64,000 nucleotides of DNA from Whitmania pigra (lineage: Eukaryota > Annelida > Clitellata > Hirudinida > Haemopidae). Below, piece by piece: positions 22,426 to 33,394 of the stretch. The stretch lies in NCBI GenBank assembly GCA_021613335.1, contig JAJTWR010000053.1:200001-264000 (forward strand). The letters run 5' to 3'. The notes below the pieces were generated by a model. It was not told the origin of the DNA. It made no database searches and was given only the letters and a program-made list of their open reading frames with translations. The position numbers and the translations under genes are program-made. Position 1 is the first letter of the stretch; every line of letters starts with the position of its first letter.

Positions 22426-22932
22426 TCGTAGTAACAGCAATGACATCTCCCATGTAATGCGACGATACCGTAGCGTTAAGATTCCTTTATTCCTGGAATA
22501 CCTAGGATCGAGTTTCATTAAAATGGCAGAGGTCAGCCTCATGCAATTCTTTCAAGAATGTCAAAAAAAGAAAATTTGTCCTGAAAATGTTCGAGTATAT
22601 TTAATTAGGTGTTCTGATCCAAAAGGTGTATTATTATTATGGTTATTATTTTTATTATTAATGTTATTTTTATTATGATGATGATGATGATTAATATTAT
22701 TTTTATTATTAATGCTTTAAATATGCCAATGTGATTAATAAATTAAATTATTTAAATAATAATAATGATAACTATTAGGGGTACCGGAAAGTTCTGTCAT
22801 ATTTTCTTTAACCAAACTAAAACATGAGATTAACATCTAGACATATGTTTTCAAGGTCAAATCAGATGCCGGATACTCAGTTCAACTTCATATTTAGTTG
22901 AATCTATTGCTGTTTAAACACATTTATATCCC

Positions 22933-23757
22933 ATGGAAGACAAAAGTTTAAAAGTGAAACACATCCGTCATTGCAGGTTGTATGAATTCCACAAAGGTAG
23001 CAATCTACAACTGCAATGAAAAACATAACCGCTGTATGTCTAGAAGGTGTTAAAAAGAAGGTGTATGTCTAGAGTGTTAGAAACTGCCGTAGATGGTGTT
23101 TGAAATTTAAAGAAGACAATTTCGACCTTATTGATGAGCCTCGATCGGGGAGATCAAGTCTTTTGGATGATGAACTTTTGAAAGCTGCAGTGGAAGAAGA
23201 TCCTCAACAGACAATCAGAACATTGTCCCAAAGACTTGATGAACCTTGTCTACTGTTCTGGAGCATTTGAAAAAGATTGGAAAATTATATAGAGAGGGTA
23301 GGTGAGTTCCTCACAAACTCTCTCCATACAACAAAGCAATGCGGACAACAATCTGCAATAGTCTCCTTTAAAGGAATAAAAAAAAACGCCTTTTCTTTAT
23401 CGCATTGTCACTGGAGATGAAAAATGGATTGTCTTCAACAATGATAAACGAAAAAGACAATGGCTTTTAAAAATGAAATTCCTGTTCCAAAACCTAAACC
23501 TGCACCAAAAGAAGGTAATGCTACGTGTTTGATGAAACCAAAAAAGTGTGGTTCACTTTGAGTTTTTGGAGCAAGGAAAAACTGCAGACCTGTCAGCAAC
23601 TCGAACGTTTGAATGCATCGCTGCGTAGAAAATGTCATGCTCTAGTGAACAGAAAAGAAGTCATTTTGAAATACGATAACGCTAAACCCCATGCTGCCAA
23701 ACAAACTGAAGAAAAAATAAAGTCCTTAGGTTGGGAAGTTTTTCTTCACCTTCCATA
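22933..23757 (+). pseudogene. Mariner transposase pseudogene, copy 2
   Basis: Nearly identical to 9808-10612, with the same stops, the same frame shift after the DEPRSGR block and the same truncation before the third catalytic aspartate. It differs by a local duplication near 23045-23070 (GGTGTATGTCTAGA repeated), a shorter A-run at 23380, and one residue (LKYDNAKPHAA). Shared lesions show both descend from one dead insertion by block duplication. Confidence 0.85.
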
Positions 23758-23759
23758 AT

Positions 23760-23885
23760 TAACAGCATTTCAATTAAGTGACCTTACTATAATACAATAA
23801 GTATTTCCTATTAACAGCATTTCAATTAAGTGACCTTACTATAATACAATAAGTATTTCCTATTAATAGCTTTTCAATTAAATGA
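23760..23885. repeat. 52-bp tandem repeat, second location
   Basis: Same 2.4-unit array as 10614-10740, carried along in the duplicon. Confidence 0.88.
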
Positions 23886-23941
23886 TCTTATTACAAGACA
23901 TTAACTCTTTGATAAAGGATCTGTTAATATTTGAAAACAAA

Positions 23942-24050
23942 ATAACACTCCTTCTGCCCGATACTTTATCGTCCATCAAACGCCCGCTGATACATGGTTG
24001 CTCTTTGTGAGTCTGGGAAATTCATGTTTATGGTGATTTTTGAGCATGAG
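23942..24050 (+). pseudogene. Relic of lectin exon 4, second duplicon
   Basis: Counterpart of 10797-10905. CTCCTTCTGCCCGATACTTT, then ATCGTCCATCAAACGCCC, ends in a degraded C-terminal strand. Confidence 0.7.
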
Positions 24051-24479
24051 CTCAATAATGTTTTCAATAATGTATTACGTTTTTCAAAAGCCATTGAATT
24101 GACAACTTGCTCTTCTTATGATGTAATAAAAGTTTAAAATAATACATTTGAAGCCGTTTTGGTATATTGTGGACTTATTAATCGCCAAGTCCGTTTTCTC
24201 AATAATGGCATCATTTGTATTTATTTAAATGCATTCATTTTCACATAAATTATGCAACGGGAATAAGCTTTAAAAAATACTATTGCTATAATAATATTAA
24301 TATTATTATAATAAAAAAAATATTGTTATTAAGTGCACTTGCAATAATAAATTAATTAATTTAAAACTATTGTCTAGTAACGATTTTAGTCGAAAACATT
24401 TTCGGAACACCAAAAAATTTCTTTGTAACGATTGGCATGAGGATGTCACGAAAGAAAAGTTAATGAAACAATGAAATGG

Positions 24480-24655
24480 CGTGATAGTAAATAATAGAGC
24501 ACACTATTCGATAATTTCCCAACCAACTTATTGTGTCTCACGATGCAAATTTGTGACAGAAAACATTTTTTAAATTACGATTTCAAATATTTAATTTAAT
24601 TATGTTCAAACGATTTTTAATGTATTTCTCTTATCATTCGTAAATGCTCATATTT
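24480..24655 (+). pseudogene. Relic of promoter plus exon 1 start, second duplicon
   Basis: Counterpart of 11340-11510: CTTATTGTGTCTCACGATG and ATGTTCAAACGATTTTTAAT, stopping at the signal-peptide codons. It joins a truncated LTR-like module (24660-24820). Confidence 0.65.
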
Positions 24656-24889
24656 AAGACTATTGACCCGTTCTTGTTTTTTGTGATTTTTGTACCGAAT
24701 TCGAGTGGAGATTTGTAGTTGCTTCAAGTGCAATTTCTTTTCCATTACATTAAAAGTTATTCTGCCTTGTTTTGGTCACGAGTTGTCTGCTTTCAAAATC
24801 AACATACAAATACAACAGTAATATCTAGTGAAACTTTACTAAGTCATAGTAATTAAAATTAATTAAATTAATAACAATTAAAATATTAT

Positions 24890-25610
24890 ATGAGAACAAA
24901 CTGAACGCCCTCGATTATTGGCGTTAAACAAAGGGTAGATCGATTGGAAAGTGCTTTCACATATTGCGCGCGAAAACCTGATAAATAGAAAATAATTCTA
25001 CAAACGTTAGAGGAACAGTTTTGGGACAATTCACAGGAAATGGCATATATAACGAAATAATGGATTTGCATGTTACCAAGCTCTTAACATATCTCGACGA
25101 AGTCCTCATGGTGACGTAGTCCAGTAAAGTCTTCTCGACGGAATACGTCCGACTGGAAGTGATTAATCGCTCTTTTCCTTGATATTATTCCAGATACGTT
25201 ATTGTGAATTTCAAATATTTAGTCATTTTTGACTGTGAACTTTAGTCGTTACATTATATTTTAAATTATATTATTTTTTACACAGATACCGAATTTACTT
25301 TTCCTGTCGTTTAATAAATATTTAATTTAAAGCTTTTGAAACGCTTTATTAACAAAAAAGAGAATGAATTAGACAAATGGTATATCGATTAAACAGTGCT
25401 CTCATATACTGTTCGAATATATTCGAAAGCATACGGCTCAAACAAATCAGATAAATAAAAAAAATTCGAAAATCTTCTCGAAACATCAAAGAAATAGTTT
25501 CGTGACGACTGACAAAAATGGCATGAGAACTTCTCGAGACACAAAGTAATAAAATATTGGAATGACACCAAGTTCTTAAGCAAGTATTCAATATCCAATG
25601 ATTATTACCA
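24890..25610. repeat. Gene-family upstream spacer, copy before gene B
   Basis: Matches 11750-12480: two diverged units with GTAGATCGATTGGAAAGTGC and GGTATATCGATTAAACAGTG, and between them a short exon-4 scrap (25187-25260) running into the post-exon sequence. Confidence 0.65.
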
Positions 25611-25629
25611 AACCTACATATTATTTTTT

Positions 25630-25800
25630 AATTGCAATATTAATACAATGTTCTTAATAGCAATATTAATACAATGTTCTTAATTGCAATGTTAATACAA
25701 TGTTCTTTATTGCATTATTAATAAAATGTTTTTAACTGCAATATTAATACAATGTTTTTAACTGCAATATTAATACAATGTTTTTAACTGCAATATTTTG
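25630..25800. repeat. AT-rich minisatellite upstream of gene B
   Basis: About six ~27-bp units of TGCAATATTAATACAATGTT, compared with the ~39-bp double units upstream of gene A. Confidence 0.85.
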
Positions 25801-26053
25801 CAAAACATCTGTTTTAATGAGGATAATCAAATGCAATTTGAGCTTTTAAAACATGCGTCCAACGTAAAAAATAACTAAATAATGACATGATAAGAATGAT
25901 TAAACAAATTATTCAATATTCTTTTAGAGTGTTATAGGGATGTCCAATTGCAATATGTGCTTTCAAATGGGCGGCCATAAATGCTATCTATTCTTTGGAT
26001 AGATGGATGGATCATCTATGGCTGGCACGTAATGCACATCAACTAATTTGATT

Positions 26054-26061
26054 TATAAAGG
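26054..26061 (+). promoter_or_regulatory. TATA box of gene B
   Basis: TATAAAGG lies 84 bases before the ATG at 26138, in the same TTTGATTTATAAAGGCAAAG context found upstream of D and F. Confidence 0.6.
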
Positions 26062-26137
26062 CAAAGTGTTTCATGTCGGTAACATGCGACAGAAAAATAT
26101 TTGTTAAATAGCGATTTATTAAATATTTAATTTGATC

Positions 26138-27554
26138 ATGTATGTTCAAACGATTTTTAGTATATTACTGTTATCAGTATATTATTGTGTCTGGGCATTG
26201 GAGAATACTAGAAAATTTAGAAAAATATATGATTGCAAAGGAAATCCTGGGTGTTCTGAAGATATTCCATTTGACATTGAAAAAGGCATCGATAGCTCTA
26301 AGCGTTGCGCTATTCATTGCATCAGACGAGCATCTTGCGTCAGTTTCAACTACTGGAGAACCACACGTTTATGCCAATTATTTGATTTTTTACCTTACAA
26401 AATTAAGGGAAACAATCTTTGCACTCATTACCAGGTATTCAATCAATTGATATTTTTCAGTTTTTTATATTATAAAAGTTGTATATATTTTAAGTATTTC
26501 GTGCTTATATGACTAAAAACATTTTTTTTAAATCCCTCAGTCGGATCCAAAAATTCGTTATTTAAAAAGTGAGAAAATTTCTACTTCAATAATTATTTTT
26601 TATAATTAGAGTATAATCATTATCAATACGGATTTTAAAGGCTTTGAAGCCTTTCCTAATAAAATAAAAACCTTAGAAAATTATTATAAAAATGCAGATA
26701 AGTTTCCACATAATCAATCATTTGTTTTAAAATATTATGTCACAGATCCATAATTTTCAAAAGTAATTTACTGAAATTGAAACAGCTGAAAACTTGGCTG
26801 TATACCGCCAAACTTGCCAAAGTACAACTGGCTTCATTGGAGGAAATCTCTTGTGTTCTTGGTTCGCCGTTGATGGCCTGTTCGTAACTACAGGTTTATG
26901 CGCTCATACTAATCAAGATGATTCTGGAAATAACTGGTTCATGGTGGATTTGGTGTACACTGTCAAGATCGTTTACGTGCGCGTCTTAGCCACCAGGGCA
27001 AACATTTATTTTAGTGAGTTTTGCAGCTACTTAAATAAATGTTTTTGAATCAGGATCAAAATGCTGAGCACAGACACTTAAGGCATTCACAGCCATCGAG
27101 AATGCTCGTTCAAGTAAATTAAATTAAACCACAAAATTGAACTGAATTACTAATTTACCTTGCACTGGTCAAATACTAATTTGAAAATGTTGTCCTTTCA
27201 TTTAACGAAATTAAAAAAATAATTCAATAATTAAAAGTTAAAAACAACAAAAGTAAATAAACAATAACAATAATAAAAAATAATAATTTATTCAACTAAG
27301 GAATTAGATACAAAAATCTTACGATTGGAGCAACGAATGATTCCTGGTTGATTAAGACACCCACCAGAACACCCATCAACTACCCCATATGTGGCATCTA
27401 CCTGGGACCTCTTCCCAGTGATGAATGGTTTGAAGTTTATTGCCAGGCTGGCACTCCTTCTGCCAGATATGTTATCGTCCATCAAATGCCTGCTCATCCG
27501 ATATATGGTGGTTATTTGTGTCTCTGTGAATTTCAGGTTTTTGGTGACTTTTGA
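26138..27554 (+). CDS. Secreted PAN/apple + fucolectin-like (FTP) lectin, gene B
   Basis: Exons 26138-26434, 26541-26568, 26786-27013 and 27301-27554 give 268 residues. The layout is that of gene A: signal peptide (with an extra Tyr-Tyr pair, LLSVYYCVWA), PAN/apple cysteines, the 28-nt micro-exon SDPKIRYLK and the FTP lectin domain ending LCEFQVFG. From codon 20 of exon 1 to the end of intron 1 it is virtually identical to A. The lectin loops differ: FIGGNLLCSWFAVDG brings an extra cysteine, the loop after AVDG is three residues shorter, and HTNQDD replaces HTNHGD. The calcium-site residues AVDG, C.HT and CE are kept. A possible fifth exon lies at 27608-27654. AATAAA is at 27642-27647. The contrast between the identical PAN part and the changed lectin part suggests gene conversion or selection on the ligand face; role inferred as secreted sugar recognition. 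Confidence 0.8.
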
Positions 27555-27607
27555 CGAACTAGGATTATATTACGCTATTTTTTATAATATTTTATGTTTC
27601 TCAACAG

Positions 27608-27654
27608 ACACTGAATTTACAACTTGCTTTACTCATGATGTAATAAATGTTTAA
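27608..27654 (+). other. Possible alternative fifth exon of gene B
   Basis: Acceptor TTTCTCAACAG ends at 27607 and pairs with a phase-1 donor GTGACT at 27544 (64-nt intron). The added tail would again read DTEFTTC and onward to TAA at 27652-27654. Confidence 0.4.
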
Positions 27655-27662
27655 AATAACAC

Positions 27663-28060
27663 CTTTGAATCACTTTTTGTAGATTGTAGATTTATCAACA
27701 TCAAGCAGAATTTAGATTTTAGGCTTGTAGTAATTTTCAAAAGTCTGTTTTCTCAATGGAATCACTTTTATTGTTATAAATTAAAATTTAAAATATATCT
27801 TTGAATCACTTTTTGTAGATTGTAGATTTATCAATATCAAGTAGAATTTAGATTTTAGGCTTTTAGTCGTTTTCAAAAATCTGTTTTCTCAATGGAATCA
27901 CTTTTATTGTGATAAATTAAAATTTAAAATATATCTTTGAATCATTTTTTGTAGATTGTAGATTTATCAATATCAAGTAGAATTTAGATTTTAAGCTAGT
28001 AGTAATTTTTAAAAGTCTGTTTTCTCAGTGGAAGCACTTTATTCTATAAAAATATTCAAC
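27663..28060. repeat. ~136-bp tandem repeat downstream of gene B, ~3 units
   Basis: Units beginning CTTTGAATCACTTTTTGTAG start at 27663, 27800 and 27935 (periods 137 and 135). Each ends with TCTGTTTTCTCAATGGAATC. Other gene copies have a single unit at this place (for example 42750-42850, 52257-52365), so this is a local expansion. Confidence 0.88.
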
Positions 28061-28109
28061 TTCTTGACTAATCTTTGGAGTGTACTGCATTTATTGATTC
28101 ACAACAAGA

Positions 28110-28312
28110 TGTGAATGTATCCGCGCTTTACACTTGGCAGATTATTTAAGATGTGAACTTTGAACCGTTTTTTTTTTGTGATTTTTGTACCGAATTCGAG
28201 TGGACATTTGTAGTTGCTTCAAGTGCATTTCTTTTCCATCATATTAAAAGTTATTCAGTCTTGTTCAGTCACGAGTTGTCTGCTTTCAAAATCAACATAC
28301 AAATACAACAGT
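28110..28312 (+). repeat. LTR-like module, subfamily 1
   Basis: Full copy of the module at 14719-14930, followed by a subfamily 2 copy at 28648-28812. Confidence 0.5.
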
Positions 28313-28647
28313 ATTACCTAGTGAAACTTAACTAAGTTATAGTAATTAAAACTGTATATTAAAATAATATCAATAATGATATAAATAAGATTAATAAATA
28401 ATAGATAATAAATAAGATATAAAAGTTCATGAGGTTGAAGCGAAGTTTAAATCTTTTTTTTCAAAAGTTATTTTTTTTTTTAAAAGAGGACTAAAAAGCT
28501 TGCAAGTAGATGCTCAAAGGTAATAGCTAATGATGGTTACTATTATTGTTTTTTATTATTATTCCAAACAAAAATCGGGACAGGTCTTTCCGGTATCCCT
28601 AATGATACTACCATTTTGTTTTCTTTTATTGAACAGAATTAGAAATA

Positions 28648-28812
28648 AAGAATGTTGTTGCATGAATATTGTGGATTACTTTTAGTTGCACTTGACCTAG
28701 AATTTGTTTACGTTTCGAGTCGAGGTTGCCGAGTTTCAGTTCTAATAAAGTCTTATTACAATTACGAGTTATCTTTCCAGCATTCAATATGCAAATACAA
28801 CAAACAACAAGC
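28648..28812 (+). repeat. LTR-like module, subfamily 2
   Basis: Copy with the TGCATGAATATTGTGG start and the AATAAAGTCTTATTACAATT signal region. It ends at the LINE scrap that starts near 28815. Confidence 0.5.
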
Positions 28813-28814
28813 AT

Positions 28815-29128
28815 AGATCAGTAATTAAACGTCTGTGTTCAAGTGTTTTGAGCCCTACAATCTTAAGTCTGGCTGGATATGGCTGGTGTTGAACGCTGGG
28901 AATTGCCTTTGTGAATCTTCTTGGACTGAATTTTTTTAACAATGTATTTGAGGTGGAGATTAAATACAGGAAAGCAGTATTCTAGTGTAGGCCTAACATA
29001 TGTGCAAAAGGCTGTTATTAAAATGTTTAGGCTTCTAGTGAAAAAGACAATAAAATCAGTTTGCATATGTTAGATGTTTTTTAATGATATTATCAATGTG
29101 TATGTCGAAGTAGAGAGAAGAATCAATG
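28815..29128 (-). pseudogene. LINE reverse-transcriptase C-terminal fragment (same family as 55420-57712)
   Basis: The minus-strand frame 28863-29066 codes LNILITAFCTYVRPTLEY, the thumb-region motif that follows the catalytic core in CR1/jockey-type reverse transcriptases. The nucleotide sequence matches 55690-55995. The match stops abruptly at AATCAATGA (29121-29129), where a short telomere-like filler begins. Confidence 0.7.
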
Positions 29129-29143
29129 AACCCTAACCCTAAC
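29129..29143. other. Telomere-type filler (AACCCT)2.5 at a junction
   Basis: AACCCTAACCCTAAC lies exactly between the end of the LINE scrap and the start of gene-family intron 3 sequence (TTTTATGCACAACCATCG). It is not present in the homologous LINE near 55995 or in the other intron 3 copies. Confidence 0.6.
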
Positions 29144-29336
29144 GTTTTATGCACAACCATCGAGAATGCTCGTTCAAGTAAATTATTTTAAACGACAAAA
29201 TTGAGCTGAATTAATTATTTACTTTGAAATGGTCAAATACTATACAACATGAATATTTTGTTTTCTAATTGTATTTCAAAATTAACAGTTAATAACAACA
29301 AAAGTAACATCATAATAAAAAAATAATATTTTATTC

Positions 29337-29602
29337 AATTAAGCATTTAGATATACAAATTTGACGATTGGAAGAACGAATGATTTCTGATTGATTAAGA
29401 CCAGAACACCCATCAACTACCCCACATGTGGCATCTACCTGGGACCTCTTCCCTATGGTGATTGGTTTGAAGTTTATTGTCAGGCAGGCATTCCCTGATA
29501 TGATGCCAGATATGTTATCGTCCAGCAAACGCCCATTGATCCGACGCGTGGTGTTTATTTGAGTTTCTGTGGATTTCAGTTTTTTTGGTGATTTTTGATG
29601 AT
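29337..29602 (+). pseudogene. Lectin exon 4 relic, nearly full length
   Basis: After TTCAATTAAG the exon reads through the equivalents of TIG.TN, NYP.CGIYLGP and YGDWFEVYCQ. It then meets small deletions (ACACCC lost near 29400) and an inserted GATATGATGCC near 29495. The end shows a VQQTPIDPTRGVY-like strand and stops in a broken frame. Exons 1-3 are missing; upstream lies only intron 3 sequence. Confidence 0.75.
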
Positions 29603-29984
29603 CATATTACGCTATTTTTTACAATATATTATCTTTCTCAACAGACAAATTTACAACTGGCTTTATTTATGATGTAATAAAAGTTTAAAATAACACCTTT
29701 GAATCACTTTTGTAGATAGTAGATTTATCAATATCAAGTAGAATTTAGATTTAGCTTGAAGTAAGTCAGTTTTCTCAATAGAAGCACTTTATGCTATAAA
29801 AATATTCAACTTTTTGCCTAATCTTCAGGATATACTGCATTTATTGATTCACAACAACATACAACAAGATGTAAATGTATCCGCGCATTACACTTGGCGG
29901 ACTATTTAAGATGTGAACTTTGACATGTTTTAGTTTTTTGTGATTGATGTACCGAATTCGAGTGGAGATTTGTAGTTGCTTCAA

Positions 29985-30145
29985 GTGATTAAGACACCCA
30001 CCAGACCCATGAAATTTGAAGTTTATTACCAGGCTGGCACTCCCTCTGCCAGATACGTCATCGTCCATCAAATGCCTGCTGATGACACATATGGTGGTTA
30101 TTTGTCTCTTTTTGAATTTCATGTGTTTGGTCATTTTTGACTGTG
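29985..30145 (+). pseudogene. Lectin exon 4 relic with internal deletion
   Basis: GATTAAGACACCCACCAGAC jumps directly to TTTGAAGTTTATTACCAGG, then continues to the end of the exon. It is fused upstream to a truncated LTR-like module (29868-29985). Confidence 0.7.
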
Positions 30146-30372
30146 AACTTTAGTAGTTACATTATTTTTAATATTATGTTATTTTTTCCACAGACACCGA
30201 ATTTACTTTTCTTGCGGTTTAATAAAAATTTATTTTAAAGACTTTGAAACGTTCTTAAAATAATATCTTGCAACAAAGAGAACGAATTAGACAAATGGTA
30301 TATCAATTAAACAATGCTCTTATATACTGTTCGAATATATTCAAAAGCATACGACAAAAACAAATCTGATAA

Positions 30373-30570
30373 TTGTAATTGTAATTGTAACTTCATTTAT
30401 ATAGCGCCATATGCATAGCATCAGAGGCGCTTCTTGTAACCATTTGTATAGCGCTTCATCCCAAGGGCGCTGGCGGCAGTGCAGGCTGGACTTCGAACAC
30501 GACACATTACGACTGTTATCATTACAGCAGGCACGTAACTCATTCGGCTAACCTGCACGCCAAAAATGAA
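30373..30570 (-). mobile_element. tRNA-derived SINE, copy 1
   Basis: On the minus strand it runs from GTGCAGGTTAGCCGAATGAG to a short (TTACAA)n tail. The A-box-like TTAGCCGAATG (30541-30551) and the B-box-like GTGTTCGAAGTCC (30488-30500) are pol III promoter elements. The 3' half has GCGCTATACAAATGG and GCGCTATATAAATG repeats. TGATAA flanks both ends (30367-30372 and 30571-30576) as a target duplication, and the surrounding gene spacer is continuous without it in other copies. A second copy lies at 61533-61733. Confidence 0.82.
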
Positions 30571-30714
30571 TGATAAATTAAAAAGAAATTAAAAAACGTT
30601 CTCGAAACATCAAAGAAATAGTTTCGTGACAACTGACAAAAAATATCATGGGAACTTCTTGAGACACAAAAGTTTGTAAGCAATACACAGCAACTAATTT
30701 GATTTATAAAGGCC

Positions 30715-30722
30715 AAGTGTAT
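30715..30722 (+). promoter_or_regulatory. TATA box of broken copy C
   Basis: TATAAAGG lies 74 bases before the ATG at 30789, in the conserved family promoter context. Confidence 0.5.
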
Positions 30723-30788
30723 CACGTCGGTAATAAGTGACAGAAAAATATTTGTTAAATTGCGATTTATTAAATATTTAATTTGATC

Positions 30789-33000
30789 ATGTATGTTCAA
30801 ACGATTTTTAGTATATTGCTGTTATCATTCTGTGTCTGGGCATTGGAGAATTCTAGAAAATTTAGAAAAATATATGATTGCAACGGAAATCCTGGGGGTT
30901 CTAAAGAAATTCCATTTGACAGTGAAAAAGGCATCGATAGCTACAAGCGTTGCGCTATTCATTGCATCAGGCGAGCATCTTGCGTCAGTTTCAACTACTG
31001 GAGAACCACAAGTTTATGCCAATTATTTGACTTTTTACATTACATAAATTGGACAAATTGAACAACTTCTAGGATGGTGTCGAATGGCTTTCAAGCCTGC
31101 GAAACCCAGAAATCTCGCACTAGTCAGGCGGAAAATTTGCGATGTGGCGGAGTAGCGAAACCCCACAGTATCCGAAGAACTCCGTATGAAAATCTCCAGC
31201 ATCCGGTGAAAAGCCTTGGAAGGGTTTTCGACAAATCTTTCACCGAAAAGAGCATGCTGGACGCCATTCTCCAACAAACCATCAAGGGACTGCAGGCAAT
31301 CGAAGCGGCACCGCTGCAAAGTCGGTTAAAAGTATGGTTGCTCCAGTTCGAGCTCTTTCCAAGACTGCTCCGGCTGTTAACCGTCTATAAAAATTGGATT
31401 GTCAGTGGTCGATAAGCTACAGAGGTAAGTTAACCGATGCACCAGAAAATGGGTAAGCCTACCTCCAGCGCAGTCATCGGTTGCCCTCTACTGTAGAAGC
31501 ACAAGCCTGCGACTACCATTAAGGTCCATCGTGGAAGAATACAAAGTCTCCAAAATAAGAACACAGTAGATGCTCAACAACTCTGCGGATAGCAGGATTC
31601 GCGAAGTCAAGCCTCTGCTCAGATCTGGAAGGAGATTCCGAGCACAGAATGAGATCGACTAGTTGATGTTCGAGGAAGTAAGAAGCCCTACCCAGACGGA
31701 CCGTCATGCAGTTGGATGAAACCATCTGCCAAAATGGTCCCAAGCGAGCTCATCAGTCAGAGTCGCTATGAGTAGCCAGGAAAAGAAACAAAAAGAGGAG
31801 CAGGACCGAGTCACGAAGGCAATTCAGTAGTTACAGCAGGGTAAATGGACAACGTGAAAAAAAGTGATGCAACGATCCCTTACCTGGAGCGACATGTAGA
31901 AGATGTCCCCGCTCCGGCTTTCCTACGCGATAAGGTCAGTGTACGACCAGTTGCCCTGCAGGGACAATTTGCAGAAGTGGGGTTTAGTGGAAGACACCGA
32001 ATGCCGGCTCTGCGGCGGTACCCAGACACTGCATCACGTGCTCAGCAATTGAACGTATGCCCTTGCCAATGGTCGGTACACATGACGACATAACCAGGTT
32101 TGTGAGGCCGCAAAAGCAGCAGTCTCCAAAGCAAACTCGCGTACGATCGCAAATCACCAAAAAATGTACTTCTTGCGCGAGAACTTCACACACCTCTTCG
32201 AAAAGAGATGTGAAACCCCCAGGCCTGACAATCTTGCAGAGGCAAACGACTGGACCGTCGCAACCGACTTAGAAGGGATGAGGCACTAACCTAAATTGGC
32301 AAGAGGCCGGATCTGGTGCTCGTATCGACGTCGACGGATGACATCATTCTGGTAGAGCTGACGATTCCGTGGGAGGACAGGCTACAATGCAGCAATGCGC
32401 TCAAAGCAGATCTAAGTATTCAGATCTAACGATTGACCTGGAAGCAAGAGGATACAGTACGTACCTCTAACCCATCGAGATTGGCACAAGGGGCGTGGTA
32501 GGCAAGTCTACGCTTTCCTCACCAAGTCGATTGTCAAGCCGAGAGAGAACAAAGACTATGACAAGGATGAAAAGAATAATTTCCAAAAATAATTGCACCG
32601 ATTCCCGGTCCTATTATTCGAGAAGCTTAATTTTGCATGAGTTTTATACACAACCATCGAGAATGCTCTTTCAAGTAAATTATTTTAAACGACGAAATGG
32701 AGCTGAATTACTTATTTATCTTTGCACTGGTCAAATACTATTCAACGTGAATATTTTGTCCTTTAATATGTTGAATTTCAAAGTATCGATTCAAAAATAA
32801 CAACAAAAGTAACATCATAATAAAAAAATAATATTTTATTCAATTAAGCATTTAGATACACAAATCTGACAATTGGAACAACGAATTATTTCTGGTTGAT
32901 TAAGACACCCACAAGAACACCCATCAACTACCCCATATGTGTCATCTATCTGGAACCTCTTCCCGATGGTGATTTGTTTGAAGTTTATTGCCAGCTAGGC
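30789..33000 (+). pseudogene. Copy C of the PAN + lectin gene, broken by a retroelement
   Basis: Exon 1 (30789-31045) is intact through the signal peptide and most of the PAN module. It has two departures: GNPGG, where the others have GNPGC (a lost cysteine), and a corrupted end (LHYINWTN then stop). From about 31055 to 32570 an R2-like retroelement fragment replaces the end of exon 1, the micro-exon, exon 3 and part of intron 3. Intron 3 sequence resumes at 32570-32830 and exon 4 starts at 32854. It reads to about 33000 (IYLEPLP, VYCQLGT) before joining downstream spacer, so the C-terminal strand is gone too. The exon 1 frame could still give a ~85-residue secreted PAN peptide. Confidence 0.8.
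31055..32570 (+). pseudogene. R2-like retroelement C-terminal fragment (RT thumb + zinc knuckle + REL endonuclease)
   Basis: This GC-richer block codes, in broken frames, three landmarks in the right order. The reverse-transcriptase thumb (YKNLQHP-like KSLGRVFDKS, then PLQSRLKVWLLQFELFPRLL, 31190-31375). A CCHC-like CRLCGGTQTLHHVLSN (31993-32050) followed by an RHNQV-like piece. The restriction-like endonuclease strand RPDLVLVSTSTDD, ILVELTIPWEDR (32308-32385). That order is typical of R2/NeSL/Hero-type site-specific LINEs. Stops are frequent. The second fragment at 47165-48262 is on the opposite strand. Confidence 0.7.
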
Positions 33001-33380
33001 ACAGTAATACCTAGTGAAACTTAACTAAGTCATAATAATTAAAATTAATTTAGTTAAATAATAACTAAAATATTATCTGACAACAAAGGGAATGCATTCG
33101 TTAAACAAAAGGTAGATCGATTGGAAAGTGCTTTTACATACTGCGCTCAAAAAACTTGATGAATACAATTAAAAATAAAAAAAAATTTCTACAAAAATTA
33201 ACGGAACAGTTTTGGGACAATTGACAGGAAATGACATGAATAACGAAATAACGGATTTGTGTGGTACCAAGCGCTTAATCAAATCTCGACGAAATCCTTA
33301 TCGTAATACAGTCCAGTAAAGTCTTCTCGACGGAATACGTTCGACTGGAAGTGAATAATCGTTCTTTTCCTTGATATTAT
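33000..33380. repeat. Gene-family upstream spacer fragment
   Basis: Contains GTAGATCGATTGGAAAGTGC and TCTTCTCGACGGAATACGTT blocks of the family spacer. It is interrupted at GATATTATT (33380) by the minus-strand LINE. Confidence 0.6.
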
Positions 33381-33394
33381 TACGATCAGAATGT

